Shown: positions 7,801 through 16,345 of the stretch, in pieces | Position numbering within the stretch: position 1 is the first letter of the stretch | Layout of the letters: every line of letters begins with the position of its first letter | Assembly (NCBI GenBank): GCA_900555835.1 | Contig: USMK01000015.1 | Location: 1-34,096 of the forward strand | Source of the DNA: an uncultured Clostridium sp. | GTDB taxonomy: Bacteria; Bacillota; Clostridia; TANB77; CAG-508 | Direction of reading: 5' to 3' | Length of the DNA: 34,096 nucleotides | The notes under the pieces: generated by a model | What the model saw: only the letters and a program-made list of their open reading frames with translations | Told to the model about the DNA's origin: nothing | Database searches by the model: none | Translations under genes and position numbers: made by a program

Positions 7801-9160
7801 TTTAGACGATTTATTTAAGGATTGTGATGCCGATTCTTTAAGTGTATTAAATATTAGCTCAAAATTATTTAATATGAATATACAAATTGGTATTCAAGAT
7901 TTTTATAAATATCCAACAATAAGAGAACTTGCTAAACACGTTGAAACTGAAAAATCTGGCACAGCAATAGTTCCTTCTGAAAAAGAGGATATTATAAAAC
8001 CATATGCAACAAGCCTGCCAGATTTTGATACAAATAATGTTAGCTTCCAATTTAATAATGTTCTATTAACTGGTGTTACTGGATTTTTGGGTGTTCATGT
8101 TTTAAATAATTTATTACAAAATACTTCTTGTAATGTTTATTGTTTAATAAGAGAAAAATATAGTCAATCTCCTGAAAATAGATTAAAGGCATTACTTCTA
8201 TATTATTTTGATAATGATTATTATGATAAATATAAAAATAGAATATTTGTGCAAAATTCAGATTTAGCTGCTGAACATTTAGGAATGGACAATAATTCTT
8301 ATAATTCCTTACAAAATACTGTTGACTGTATAATAAATTGTGCTGCTAATACAAAACATTATGGGAATTATGATTCTTTTGAAAGTGAAAATATAAAAAC
8401 TGTACAAAATTTAATTGATTTTGCACAAGGTAAGAATATTGTACTTAACCATATTTCTACTACTACAATTAGTGGTAACTTTTTGGTTAATAGTTCTATG
8501 GTATATGATTTTACTGAAAATGATTTTTATATTGGTCAAAATTATAAAAATAATGTATATGTAAACAGTAAATTTGAAGCAGAAAAATTGATTATAACTG
8601 CTGAACACAATGGATTAAAAGCTAATATTTTTAGACTTAGCAATTTAATGGGAAGGTCTAGTGATGGAATGTTCCAAAAAAATAAGTATGATAATGCTTA
8701 TTACACAAGGCTTATGGCATTTGCAAAAATTGGCTATTTGCCTGAGGAATTGAAAAACGAGAAACTTGAATTTTCCCCAATTGATAATGTTGCTGATTCT
8801 ATTGTTAAATTATTAGGTATTCCTAATTTGCAAAGTAAAATATTCCACATTGTTTCTAATAAACTAATTGATATAAATGTTGTATTAAATACTTTGCACA
8901 ATATGGGTATTCCTTGTGGATTTACATCACAAGAAAACTTTCTAAATGAGCTTAATAAACCGCAAAATGAAAAATTTGTTAAATATTTAATTACAGATAT
9001 TAATACTAACGACCATATCAATCTTTCTTCTAAGATTTCTGTTAATAGCGATATTTCTAATAAATATTTAGAAAAATTAAATTTTAAATGGGATACTATT
9101 GATGAAAATTATTTAACTAAATTTTTTAAATCTACTAAATTATTATCAGATTTAAAATAA
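4898..9160 (+). CDS. Single-module nonribosomal peptide synthetase, C-A-T-R
   Basis: A 1420-residue one-module NRPS. Condensation domain (about 1-430): active-site HHIIADAWS at 134-142, a form of HHxxxDG. Adenylation domain (about 455-930): YTSGTTGNPKG near 598, NEYGPTE, YKTGD, and A10 NGKIDKSKL. Thiolation domain (about 945-1015): DADSL with the phosphopantetheine Ser980. Terminal reductase (about 1050-1400): NADPH loop TGVTGFLG at 1058-1065 and catalytic YVNSK (Tyr1221, Lys1225). Known R domains release the thioester as an aldehyde or alcohol, so the product should be an N-acyl amino aldehyde or something derived from it. ATG 4898 is preferred over TTG 4892 because AAGGGGG is then 8 nt away. 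No phosphopantetheinyl transferase, exporter or second module is present. Substrate unproven. Confidence 0.93.
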   Translation: MNARKLYKLTKPQQTIWISEQFTDRPINNIVGSMNFNDKIDINKLKEAINLTVKNNDALRTILCEKDGSIVQYFDDFVTFDIPVVDLTTCGLESIDKLRNEFYGSKFQLLNHKLFDFIILQLPNHQICLIGKFHHIIADAWSLGLIIDHIAINYSNLALESNISLPLNSYSHFISREEKYLSSDTYSKNLDFWTQKLNSYNPISLKSYSKNSYIASRNVYTLSDLETSNINKFCHNNGISPYVLFMCALNIYLYRATMQNDITITTPILNRIGKEKQTMGMFINMICMRIVNNPSTSVIELLKEISAENITLFKNSKCPFMDVLANLRKNNPNMSNKSYNIVFSYQNMRPNKELEGLVDYDVEWNFTGYSQDELVINVTDINDSGNFSISYDYLVDLFSETEIKYLHSRLSTIINNIIANPDLKISEINIMSNNEKNKLLYDFNSNKYEYDTSLTIPALFEKVVKNTPDSIAVKYKDQTLTYKELNNYANSIAKEIIDNNIKNSKIAIICDKSIPMVAGLLGILKSGNCYIPIDPIYPKKRIEYILNDSNVQFVLTTKKYSQNYIDKNLILLDNIVSDNFSDNINNATPDLLAYMIYTSGTTGNPKGVLIKHKNIVNTLIWRKNTYNLGQTDSILQIPSFAFDSSVEDIFTPLISGARLVIPDMEKMDVNIISKEIVENNVTHFLVVPSLYKILLSEKSECLKSLKIMTIAGEGFSMSLINEHFAKLPNVRIINEYGPTENSVCSTFYEITNKDTKILIGKPINNCNCYCLDSNQKLLPIGIEGELYVSGPGVSCGYLNKPDKTSERFLDNPFGGEFKLYKTGDMVKYDFDGNLEFIERLDNQVKLHGFRIELKEIENAILETKLTEDAVVVIQKLNNGKSILVAYIAGKNIDTDIIYDIIREKLPYYMIPKIVLLDKLPLNPNGKIDKSKLPIPEAHSSKHILPETELEKTLLAVCKEVLENNEIGVLDDLFKDCDADSLSVLNISSKLFNMNIQIGIQDFYKYPTIRELAKHVETEKSGTAIVPSEKEDIIKPYATSLPDFDTNNVSFQFNNVLLTGVTGFLGVHVLNNLLQNTSCNVYCLIREKYSQSPENRLKALLLYYFDNDYYDKYKNRIFVQNSDLAAEHLGMDNNSYNSLQNTVDCIINCAANTKHYGNYDSFESENIKTVQNLIDFAQGKNIVLNHISTTTISGNFLVNSSMVYDFTENDFYIGQNYKNNVYVNSKFEAEKLIITAEHNGLKANIFRLSNLMGRSSDGMFQKNKYDNAYYTRLMAFAKIGYLPEELKNEKLEFSPIDNVADSIVKLLGIPNLQSKIFHIVSNKLIDINVVLNTLHNMGIPCGFTSQENFLNELNKPQNEKFVKYLITDINTNDHINLSSKISVNSDISNKYLEKLNFKWDTIDENYLTKFFKSTKLLSDLK

Positions 9161-9176
9161 TATAAGGAGAAAAATT

Positions 9177-11186
9177 ATGCAGAATCAAAAGAAAATACAT
9201 ATTAAAGAAAAAATTATTGCAACATATATTGTAGCAATTGCAATTGCTTGTTTTATATTTTATTTAATTATTCCTACACTTTTAAATTATGGAACAGGCA
9301 CAATAAATACAGAATTTGATAAAGAAGTTTCTGGCGGACTTTATTATTATCAACAAATCATGCTCGCTGGAACTTCCCTTATTGCAATTGTTACAAGTAT
9401 TTTGCTTGTTTTGCTAAAAGATCTAAATCATTATAAAGAATATAAAGAAGAATATTTAAAAACAAAAAATAGTCTTATTAAGCAAAAAATTGATAAAATA
9501 AAAAATATATGTTTAAGTTTGCCAAATAAATTATTATTTGTTTTTATAACAGTTCCACTTATATGTTCTGTTTTAGTTTTATTTATGCAAACTTCATATT
9601 TAACATCTTCTGATTTTAAATTGGTATTAGTTATATTTATTTTATCTACAATAACTATTTCACTAGCTAATACTTATGTTAGAAAACTTTTTACTAGAAT
9701 TTTAATTGATTTGGAAAACACATCAGATTGTAATGTTAAATATTCTAGTCTTGTTAAAAGACTACTAACACAAATTGTACCTATAATTGCTGTTTGCATT
9801 GTTTTTACATATTTGCTTGTATCATCTTTTTATGAAAAAAATAATTCGGAATCTTTAAGAAATTATTATAATGTACAGTTCCAAAATTATGAAACTACAC
9901 ATACTGTAAATTCCGAGCAAGAACTTATAAATTCGGCTAGCAATATTAAATTATATTCACAAAGTCATATTTTGTTTATTACAGATAGTAATTATAATTT
10001 TATATACCAAACAGGAGAATTAAGCCATTTCTTTAAAAAATATACTGCTGAAATAGCACCGAGTAATGATAATCATATTTACGATTATTATGGTACAACT
10101 GGTCAAGGTACTATGTATCCAATTTTGGTAGATGGAAATACTTATTATGTTGGTGTTTACTATTTAATAAGTGACGATAGTTCTTTACTTTATATGGTTG
10201 TTCTACTTTTGATTCTTTCTGCAATATGTATTCTTATTATTTATACATTTGCCAATGACTTATCTTCTAGTATAAAAATTGTTACAACATCTTTGAAAAA
10301 TGTTAGTAAAAAGAATGAAACTGTTATGGACTCTAAATTATATGTTACTTCTGTTGACGAGATTGGAGACCTAACACATGAATATAACCATATTCAAAAA
10401 TCTACAATGGATTTGCTTGGCCAAATACATAATAATCAAAATTTACTAATGGAAAGAGAACGTTTGGCATCTCTTGGACAATTGATTGGAGGAATTGCAC
10501 ATAACTTAAAAACTCCAATAATGTCTATAAGCGGTGCAGCAGAAGGACTTAGAGATTTAATTAACGAATATGATACCTCGATTGAAGACCCTACTGTTAA
10601 TTTTGAAGACCACCACCAAATTGCAAAAGAAATGATGGATTGGACTGATAAAATTAAAACACATACAGCATATATGTCTGATATTATAACAACTGTAAAA
10701 GGGCAAGCAGTAGTTCTTTCAGATGCTGATAGTAGTACATTTACAATTGACGAGCTTATTAAAAAAGTAACAATTCTTATGAGACATGAGCTAAAAAATG
10801 CTTTAATAGAATTAAACACAGATATTAGAGTTCCACTTGATTTTACACTAAAAGGAAATGTAAATAGCTTAATTCAAGTAATAAACAATATGATTTCAAA
10901 TGCAATACAAGCATATAATGGAAAACCAAATGAACAAATAACACTTTCTGTATATCAAGAAAATAATGCAATAAATATTGATATAACAGACTTTGCAGGT
11001 GGACTTCCAGACTTAGTTAAGAAAAAATTATTTAAAGAAATGATAACAACAAAAGGAAAAAACGGAACAGGACTTGGATTGTTTATGTCATATTCAACAA
11101 TTCGCGCACATTTTGATGGAGAGATAACATTTGTAACTGAAAAAGGCCAAGGAACAACATTTACAATCGTCCTTCCTATAAGATAA
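9177..11186 (+). CDS. Multi-pass membrane sensor histidine kinase
   Basis: A 669-residue kinase. Hydrophobic segments lie at about 14-34, 60-80, 119-137, 148-165, 199-217 and 337-358. An extracellular sensing region (about 218-336) sits between the last two. A HAMP-like linker follows, then HisKA with the phospho-acceptor His442 in GGIAHNLKTPI. The HATPase_c domain shows NNMISNAIQAY (N box), DFAGGLPD (G1) and GTGLGLFMS (G2). No receiver domain is fused. It begins 16 bp after the NRPS stop with an AAGGAG site, so the two form an operon, and a strong terminator follows. It may sense the NRPS product or control its synthesis. The nearest receiver protein is the HD-GYP regulator at 11957, beyond rubrerythrin. 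Confidence 0.92.
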   Translation: MQNQKKIHIKEKIIATYIVAIAIACFIFYLIIPTLLNYGTGTINTEFDKEVSGGLYYYQQIMLAGTSLIAIVTSILLVLLKDLNHYKEYKEEYLKTKNSLIKQKIDKIKNICLSLPNKLLFVFITVPLICSVLVLFMQTSYLTSSDFKLVLVIFILSTITISLANTYVRKLFTRILIDLENTSDCNVKYSSLVKRLLTQIVPIIAVCIVFTYLLVSSFYEKNNSESLRNYYNVQFQNYETTHTVNSEQELINSASNIKLYSQSHILFITDSNYNFIYQTGELSHFFKKYTAEIAPSNDNHIYDYYGTTGQGTMYPILVDGNTYYVGVYYLISDDSSLLYMVVLLLILSAICILIIYTFANDLSSSIKIVTTSLKNVSKKNETVMDSKLYVTSVDEIGDLTHEYNHIQKSTMDLLGQIHNNQNLLMERERLASLGQLIGGIAHNLKTPIMSISGAAEGLRDLINEYDTSIEDPTVNFEDHHQIAKEMMDWTDKIKTHTAYMSDIITTVKGQAVVLSDADSSTFTIDELIKKVTILMRHELKNALIELNTDIRVPLDFTLKGNVNSLIQVINNMISNAIQAYNGKPNEQITLSVYQENNAINIDITDFAGGLPDLVKKKLFKEMITTKGKNGTGLGLFMSYSTIRAHFDGEITFVTEKGQGTTFTIVLPIR

Positions 11187-11194
11187 GAAAAGAG

Positions 11195-11237
11195 AAAATA
11201 ACCATTCATTATTAGTAAATAGAATGGTTATTTTTTT
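11195..11237 (+). terminator. Rho-independent terminator of the NRPS-kinase operon
   Basis: A 13-bp perfect stem (11195-11207 with 11222-11234), a 14-nt loop, and an uninterrupted T run after it. Confidence 0.88.
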
Positions 11238-11238
11238 C

Positions 11239-11267
11239 TTGCTTTTTAGTTAATTGTATGATATTAT
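11239..11267 (+). promoter_or_regulatory. Candidate rubrerythrin promoter
   Basis: TTGCTT (11239-11244), a 17-nt spacer, then TATTAT (11262-11267), between the upstream terminator and the rubrerythrin start. The -35 box is only a partial match. Confidence 0.45.
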
Positions 11268-11313
11268 GTGTTTTGTAAACAATAATATTATACAAATTTT
11301 TAGGAGGTATAAA

Positions 11314-11856
11314 ATGTCAAGATTTAAGGGAACAAAAACAGAGAAAAATTTAATGGAAGCATTTGCTGGTGAATCTCAGGCAAGAAATAAATATACTTAC
11401 TTTGCAAGTAAGGCAAAAAAGGATGGTTATGAGCAAATTGCTCAAATCTTTTTAGAAACTGCTGATAATGAAAAAGAACATGCAAAAATATGGTTTAAAT
11501 TATTAAATGATGGAGATATTCCTTCAACAACAGAAAATTTACAATCAGCTGCTGATGGCGAAAATTACGAATGGACAGATATGTATGACAAAATGGCTGA
11601 GGAAGCAAGAGAAGAAGGCTTTAATGATGTTGCTTTTCTATTTGAAGCTGTTGGCAAAATAGAAAAAGAGCATGAAGCAAGATTTAAAAAATTATTAGAA
11701 AACGTAGAAAACGGTCTAGTGTTTAGTAAAGACGGCGACAGAATTTGGAAATGTAGAAATTGTGGACACATTGTTATAGGAAACCAAGCTCCTGAAATCT
11801 GCCCTGTTTGCAAACATCCAAAGGCCTTCTTTGAGATTAAAGCAGAAAATTATTAA
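11314..11856 (+). CDS. rbr: Rubrerythrin
   Basis: A 180-residue non-haem iron peroxidase that reduces hydrogen peroxide in anaerobes. Residues about 5-140 form the ferritin-like di-iron four-helix bundle, with ligand Glu/His patterns in EAFAGESQARNKY, ETADNEKEHA and EAVGKIEKEHEARF. The C-terminal rubredoxin-like domain has CRNCG and CPVCKHP, four Cys for one Fe. ATG 11314 is chosen because TAGGAGG lies 8 nt before it; the in-frame start at 11254 lies in the promoter region. Terminators on both sides make it a single-gene unit. Its presence supports an anaerobic lifestyle. Confidence 0.96.
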   Translation: MSRFKGTKTEKNLMEAFAGESQARNKYTYFASKAKKDGYEQIAQIFLETADNEKEHAKIWFKLLNDGDIPSTTENLQSAADGENYEWTDMYDKMAEEAREEGFNDVAFLFEAVGKIEKEHEARFKKLLENVENGLVFSKDGDRIWKCRNCGHIVIGNQAPEICPVCKHPKAFFEIKAENY

Positions 11857-11863
11857 AATTTTT

Positions 11864-11890
11864 AGAGTAGATTTTTATCTACTCTTTTTT
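11864..11890 (+). terminator. Rho-independent terminator of rubrerythrin
   Basis: AGAGTAGAT (11864-11872) pairs with ATCTACTCT (11877-11885) across a 4-nt loop, followed by Ts. Confidence 0.88.
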
Positions 11891-11956
11891 ATTTAAAAAT
11901 CAGTGTTGACTTTTTGATTTTTCTGATATATATTAAGTTAAAATAGAGGTGATTTT

Positions 11957-13009
11957 ATGAGACATACAATGCAAAATAGCCCAAATTCAGGCTATAAAAT
12001 TATAGTTGTAGATGATGAAATTGGTATTATTGATTCTTTGTCTATATTTTTAAAACGTTCTGGCTATAATTTTACTGGTATTACAAACCCTTTGGAAGCT
12101 ATTGAAAGAGTTAAAAATGAGCATTTTGATTTAATGATTCTTGATTTTATTATGACCCCTATACACGGCGACCAAGTTATAGAAGAAATTAGAAAATTTA
12201 ATAAAGATTTATATATTCTTTTACTTACAGGTCATAAAGACTTAGCACCACCACTTGATACCATTAAAAAATATGATATTCAAGGTTATTGCGAAAAAAG
12301 CGATAAATTTGACCAATTATTGCTTTTAATAGAATCTGGTATTAAATCTATTGAACAAATGCGAATGATTCAAAAGATAAATGATGAACTAAAAGATACA
12401 TATACTCAACTAGAAAATGCATATATGGAAAGTATAGAAGTTTTAAGACAAACTGTTGATGCCAAAGATCCTTACACCAGAGGGCATTCAGACAGAGTTT
12501 CTGATTATTCTGTACTTATTGGAAAAGTATTAGGCTTAGGTGAAAAAGATATTAAAACACTAAAAATTGGCGGATTATTCCACGATATTGGTAAAATTGG
12601 TGTTCCTGACCATATATTGCTAAAACCTGGTAAATTAACAGATGACGAATATTCAGAAATTAAAAACCACCCATCTATTGGAGCACATATATTATCTACT
12701 GCAACAATTTTTTCTGATTTAATTCCAATTGTTAAATACCATCACGAAAGGTATGATGGCTTTGGATATCCTTGTAAATTAAAAGGAAACGAAATTCCAT
12801 ATTTAGCAAGAATTGCAGCAGTTGCAGATACTTATGATGCTATGACATCAAAAAGGCCATATAGAGATGCCTTGCCACTTGATGTAGTTAAGGCAGAAAT
12901 TGAAAGGTGCTCTGGTTCACAATTTGACCCAGAAATTGCAAAAGTATTTTTAGATTTATTAGAAAATCATTATGACGAAATTGAAAAAATACAAAACAGT
13001 TATTATTAA
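11957..13009 (+). CDS. Response regulator with HD-GYP phosphodiesterase output
   Basis: A 350-residue two-domain regulator. The receiver domain (about 14-130) has the acidic pair DD19-20, phospho-acceptor Asp63 in LILDFIM, and the conserved Lys in CEKSD. A helical linker (about 133-165) leads into an HD-GYP domain (about 165-345). That domain shows GHSDR, LFHDIGKIG (HD at 209-210), NHPSIGAHIL, and HHERYDGFGYP (262-272). Intact HD and GYP motifs predict hydrolysis of cyclic di-GMP. An AGAGGTGA site precedes the ATG. No kinase is adjacent; the orphan histidine kinase at 9177 is the closest candidate partner, which is inference. A bidirectional terminator follows. Confidence 0.93.
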   Translation: MRHTMQNSPNSGYKIIVVDDEIGIIDSLSIFLKRSGYNFTGITNPLEAIERVKNEHFDLMILDFIMTPIHGDQVIEEIRKFNKDLYILLLTGHKDLAPPLDTIKKYDIQGYCEKSDKFDQLLLLIESGIKSIEQMRMIQKINDELKDTYTQLENAYMESIEVLRQTVDAKDPYTRGHSDRVSDYSVLIGKVLGLGEKDIKTLKIGGLFHDIGKIGVPDHILLKPGKLTDDEYSEIKNHPSIGAHILSTATIFSDLIPIVKYHHERYDGFGYPCKLKGNEIPYLARIAAVADTYDAMTSKRPYRDALPLDVVKAEIERCSGSQFDPEIAKVFLDLLENHYDEIEKIQNSYY

Positions 13010-13010
13010 A

Positions 13011-13050
13011 AAAATAAGCTTTTTAGTGCTAATACTAAAAAGCTTATTTT
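13011..13050. terminator. Bidirectional terminator
   Basis: A 17-bp perfect inverted repeat (13011-13027 with 13034-13050) and a 6-nt loop lie between the convergent HD-GYP and tex genes. A-rich and T-rich flanks serve both directions. Confidence 0.9.
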
Positions 13051-13053
13051 CTT

Positions 13054-15201
13054 TTAAATTTTCATACTTAATTTCACTTTTTGTCTTTCTTTATCTATTC
13101 CAATTACCTTTACTTTAACAATATCCCCTACTGATACTATTTCTGATGGATTTTTTACATATTTATCTGACATTTCTGATATATGTACTAATCCGTCGTG
13201 TTTTACTCCAATATCTACAAATGCACCAAAGTCTATTACATTTCTTACTGTTCCAGTAAGTTCCATTCCCTCTTGTAAATCCTCAAATTTAAGTACATCT
13301 GATCTTAATATTGGCTTTGGAAGCTCCTCTCTCGGATCTCTTCCTGGTTTTGAAATTTCGGAAATTATGTCTTTTAATGTTAATTCCCCTACTTCTAATT
13401 CTTGTGATAATTCCATTGTATTTATATTTTTTAATTTTTCTTTTATTTCTTCTAACTTTTCTTTATTTACCAAATCTTTTTTATCATATCCAATTTTGGC
13501 TAGCAATTTTTCTGCTGCTTCGTAGCTTTCTGGGTGAACTGCTGTTATTTCTAGTGGATTTGTTCCATCAAAAATCCTTATAAATCCGGCACATTGTTCA
13601 AATGCTACTTTTCCTAGCTTTGGAACTTTTAGCAATTCTTTTCTAGATTTTAATTTTCCATTTTCGTCTCTGTATTTTACTATGTTTTTGGCAATTGTTC
13701 CATTTACTCCTGCAACATATGATAATAGTGATGGTGTTGCTGTGTTTACATCTACTCCAACAGAGTTTACGGCATCTTCTACAACTCCTGTAAGGCTTTC
13801 GCTAAGTCTTTTTTGATTTACATCATGTTGATATTGCCCTACTCCTATTGCTTTTGGATCTATTTTTACAAGTTCTGCAAGTGGATCTTGTAATCTTCTG
13901 GCAATAGAAATTGCACCTCTTAAAGATACATTTATATCTGGATATTCTTCTGTTGCAAGTTTTGAGGCAGAATATACAGAAGCTCCTGCTTCACTTACTA
14001 TTGCATAATACACCTCATTTGGTATTTCTTTTAATGTATCAGATACAAATATTTCAGATTCCCTTGATGCAGTTCCGTTTCCTATTGCTATCATATTTAC
14101 ATTGTATTTGTTAATTAGTTCAACTATCTTTTTTCTTGCTCCTATAACATCATTTTGTGGCTCTGTTGGGTATATTGTAGTTGTATCTAATAATTTGCCA
14201 GTACTGTCTATTACAGCAATTTTGCAACCTGTTCTATATGCTGGATCAAAACCAATTACCGTCATTCCTTTGATTGGCGGTTGTAATAACAATTGTTTCG
14301 CATTTTGACCAAATACTTTTATTGCCTTTTCTTCTGCTTTTTCTGTTAAATCTGCTCTTAATTCTCTTTCAATTGATGGTTCAATTAGTCTAGAATATGC
14401 ATCTTCTATGGCTTTTTCTAGTAATATTTTGTATTGGCTATTTCCATCTTTTATTATGTCTTTTTTTATAAAATATAAAATTTTTTCTTCTGGTTTTTCT
14501 ATTTTTACTTTTAGGAAATCCTCTTTTTCTCCTCTGTTTATAGCAAGAATTCTATGGCTTGGAATTTTTGCTATTGTTTCTGCAAAATCATAATACATTT
14601 CATATGGAGATTTTTCTTCTTTTGCACCTTTTGAAATAATTACAGCTTCTCTGAAACATAGTTTTTTTATTCTTTTTCTATATTCAGCATTGTCTGATAC
14701 ATTTTCTGCAATTATATCAAGTGCACCATTTATTGCTTCATCTACTGAATTTACTTGTTTTTCTTCATTTATGTATTCTTTTGCTATTTCGTATATATCT
14801 TTCTTTTCTAATTGCATATAAATTATTGTAGCAAGTGGCTCTAATCCCTTTGCCTTTGCAACAGTTGCTCTTGTCTTCTTTTTTTGTTTATATGGTCTGT
14901 AAATATCCTCTAATTCTGATAGGGTTACTGCTTTTTCTATGTCTTGTTTTAGTTCTTCTGTTAATTTGCCTTGTTCTTCTATTAGTCTAGAAACCTCTTC
15001 TTTTCTGCTTTCTAAATTTCTTAAATAATTTAGTCTTTCCCCTAAATCTCTTAATATTTCATCACTTAAATTTCCTGTTACTTCTTTTCTGTAACGCGCT
15101 ATAAATGGAATGGTATTTCCGTCGTCTATCAATTTTACAGTATTTTCAACTTGTTGCTCCTTTATATTTAATTCATTTGCTATTGTTTGTAATATGTTCA
15201 T
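13054..15201 (-). CDS. tex: Tex-family S1 RNA-binding transcription accessory protein
   Basis: A 715-residue protein, full length for Tex. The N-terminal helical Tex domain begins MNILQTIANEL and includes GNTIPFIARYRKEVTG. A YqgF/RNase H-like domain lies near 320-450 (GFDPAYRTGCKIAVID). Helix-hairpin-helix motifs follow (VNTATPSLLSYVAGV, KLGKVAFEQCAGFIRI). A C-terminal S1 domain lies at about 645-715 (GMELTGTVRNVIDFGAFVDIGVKHDGLVHISEMS would be its first strand set, given here as landmarks GAFVDIG and HDGLVHIS). Tex binds nucleic acid and is linked to transcription fidelity and virulence gene expression. The start has an AGGAG site. It begins 11 bp after the PepSY-like gene and is probably co-transcribed with it. 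Confidence 0.97.
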   Translation of the reverse strand: MNILQTIANELNIKEQQVENTVKLIDDGNTIPFIARYRKEVTGNLSDEILRDLGERLNYLRNLESRKEEVSRLIEEQGKLTEELKQDIEKAVTLSELEDIYRPYKQKKKTRATVAKAKGLEPLATIIYMQLEKKDIYEIAKEYINEEKQVNSVDEAINGALDIIAENVSDNAEYRKRIKKLCFREAVIISKGAKEEKSPYEMYYDFAETIAKIPSHRILAINRGEKEDFLKVKIEKPEEKILYFIKKDIIKDGNSQYKILLEKAIEDAYSRLIEPSIERELRADLTEKAEEKAIKVFGQNAKQLLLQPPIKGMTVIGFDPAYRTGCKIAVIDSTGKLLDTTTIYPTEPQNDVIGARKKIVELINKYNVNMIAIGNGTASRESEIFVSDTLKEIPNEVYYAIVSEAGASVYSASKLATEEYPDINVSLRGAISIARRLQDPLAELVKIDPKAIGVGQYQHDVNQKRLSESLTGVVEDAVNSVGVDVNTATPSLLSYVAGVNGTIAKNIVKYRDENGKLKSRKELLKVPKLGKVAFEQCAGFIRIFDGTNPLEITAVHPESYEAAEKLLAKIGYDKKDLVNKEKLEEIKEKLKNINTMELSQELEVGELTLKDIISEISKPGRDPREELPKPILRSDVLKFEDLQEGMELTGTVRNVIDFGAFVDIGVKHDGLVHISEMSDKYVKNPSEIVSVGDIVKVKVIGIDKERQKVKLSMKI

Positions 15202-15212
15202 TCTTTTCTCTC

Positions 15213-16154
15213 CTATTCTTCTTCTAAATTTGATTTTTTGATAAATGCTTTTCTAATTAAGTTTCCATCTGTTGCATCTATTGCATATATGGCTCTACTG
15301 TCTTCGTCATTTTTTATTGTAACTTTCCACACATTTCTAATTTGTCTATTTTCTGTATATTTGCTCATATATTCTATAAGTTCAGATGGCTTTGTGATTT
15401 CGTATTCATCACCTACATAAATTTCAGAATTTATTTTTCTATCTTCAACTTGACCAATACTTCTTTCTACTGTTATTTCTGCTATATCGTCTTCTTCATA
15501 TGTGGTTTTTGCAATTTGTTTTGCCTCTTCTTCTGTTATTTTTTCTTCATTGTCTGTATATACATAATTTTTTACTTCCAAGTTTACAATCCTTGATGTT
15601 TCTGGTAAAAAATAAATTTCAATTTCTTCATATTCATTAAAAATATTATGATGTTTTTTTGCAAGTTCTGTATTCCATTTATATGAATTATCGTTTTTTA
15701 AAGTTTTTAATTCATATTCACTTGGAATATTGTATTTTGCAATTATCTCATTTAATGATTTTTGAGCATCTTCTTTGTTTATAGTCTTTCGCTCTTGCGT
15801 TTCGTCATATTTGTCTTTATATAATATAAGATTTCCTGTTAAACTATTTATTTTTACTTCGTATTGCTCTGTTTTAATGTCCCAATATGCTTCTCCTCCT
15901 TTTACATATTGAGCAATTTCTGCATTTTCTGTATTATATTCTCCATTACTTAAAGTATTTAATATTTCTGTGGTTTTTGTTAATGCTTGCTCTTGTGTTA
16001 ACGAATTTTTTATTTGAGCTTTTGTTATTTCTCCATCTACTACTGTATAATATTTTGTATTTTTAAACACAAATTCATATAACCCCAATATTACTAAAAA
16101 AACAATAATTAGTAATATTATATACATTAATATATTACCCGTTTTTTCCTTCAT
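15213..16154 (-). CDS. Membrane-anchored PepSY/YpeB-like protein
   Basis: A 313-residue protein with one N-terminal membrane segment (ILMYIILLIIVFLVILGLYEFVF) and an extracytoplasmic remainder. The soluble part contains repeating PepSY-like units of about 75 residues. Their signatures are EQALTKTTEIL and YEVKINSLTGNLILY in the first, KEDAQKSLNEII in the second, and TEEEAKQIAKTTY with VWKVTI and YAIDATDGNLI in the last. PepSY domains bind or inhibit proteases or act in spore cortex hydrolase control (YpeB). ATG 16154 is chosen because AAAGGAG lies just upstream; an in-frame ATG at 16187 has no good site. Located just upstream of tex. Exact function unknown. Confidence 0.82.
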   Translation of the reverse strand: MKEKTGNILMYIILLIIVFLVILGLYEFVFKNTKYYTVVDGEITKAQIKNSLTQEQALTKTTEILNTLSNGEYNTENAEIAQYVKGGEAYWDIKTEQYEVKINSLTGNLILYKDKYDETQERKTINKEDAQKSLNEIIAKYNIPSEYELKTLKNDNSYKWNTELAKKHHNIFNEYEEIEIYFLPETSRIVNLEVKNYVYTDNEEKITEEEAKQIAKTTYEEDDIAEITVERSIGQVEDRKINSEIYVGDEYEITKPSELIEYMSKYTENRQIRNVWKVTIKNDEDSRAIYAIDATDGNLIRKAFIKKSNLEEE

Positions 16155-16267
16155 TTTTGCTCCTTTTAATATCTTGTTTTTCTTCATATTTTAGTGTTTT
16201 TTGACATTATTATAATATCACAACTTCTTAATGATATCAAGTTTTTTCAAAATTTTTATAAAAGCTA

Positions 16268-16296
16268 TTGACAAACTTGTGTTCGTATTATAAAAT
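16268..16296 (+). promoter_or_regulatory. Promoter of the YgjP-like gene
   Basis: TTGACA (16268-16273), a 17-nt spacer, then TAAAAT (16291-16296). A LexA-like site fills most of the spacer and a second covers the start-site region. Confidence 0.6.
16272..16285. promoter_or_regulatory. LexA (SOS) box-like site 1
   Basis: CAAACTTGTGTTCG contains AAAC-N4-GTTC, which is the reverse complement of GAAC-N4-GTTT, the form described for clostridial LexA. It differs from the Bacillus consensus CGAAC-N4-GTTCG at one base. Confidence 0.6.
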
Positions 16297-16300
16297 AATG

Positions 16301-16314
16301 CAAACGAAAGTTCG
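16301..16314. promoter_or_regulatory. LexA (SOS) box-like site 2
   Basis: CAAACGAAAGTTCG is a second AAAC-N4-GTTC site, 29 bp after the first and just downstream of the -10 box. Confidence 0.6.
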
Positions 16315-16345
16315 ATATGTTGTTTTTAAGATAGGAGTTGTTATT

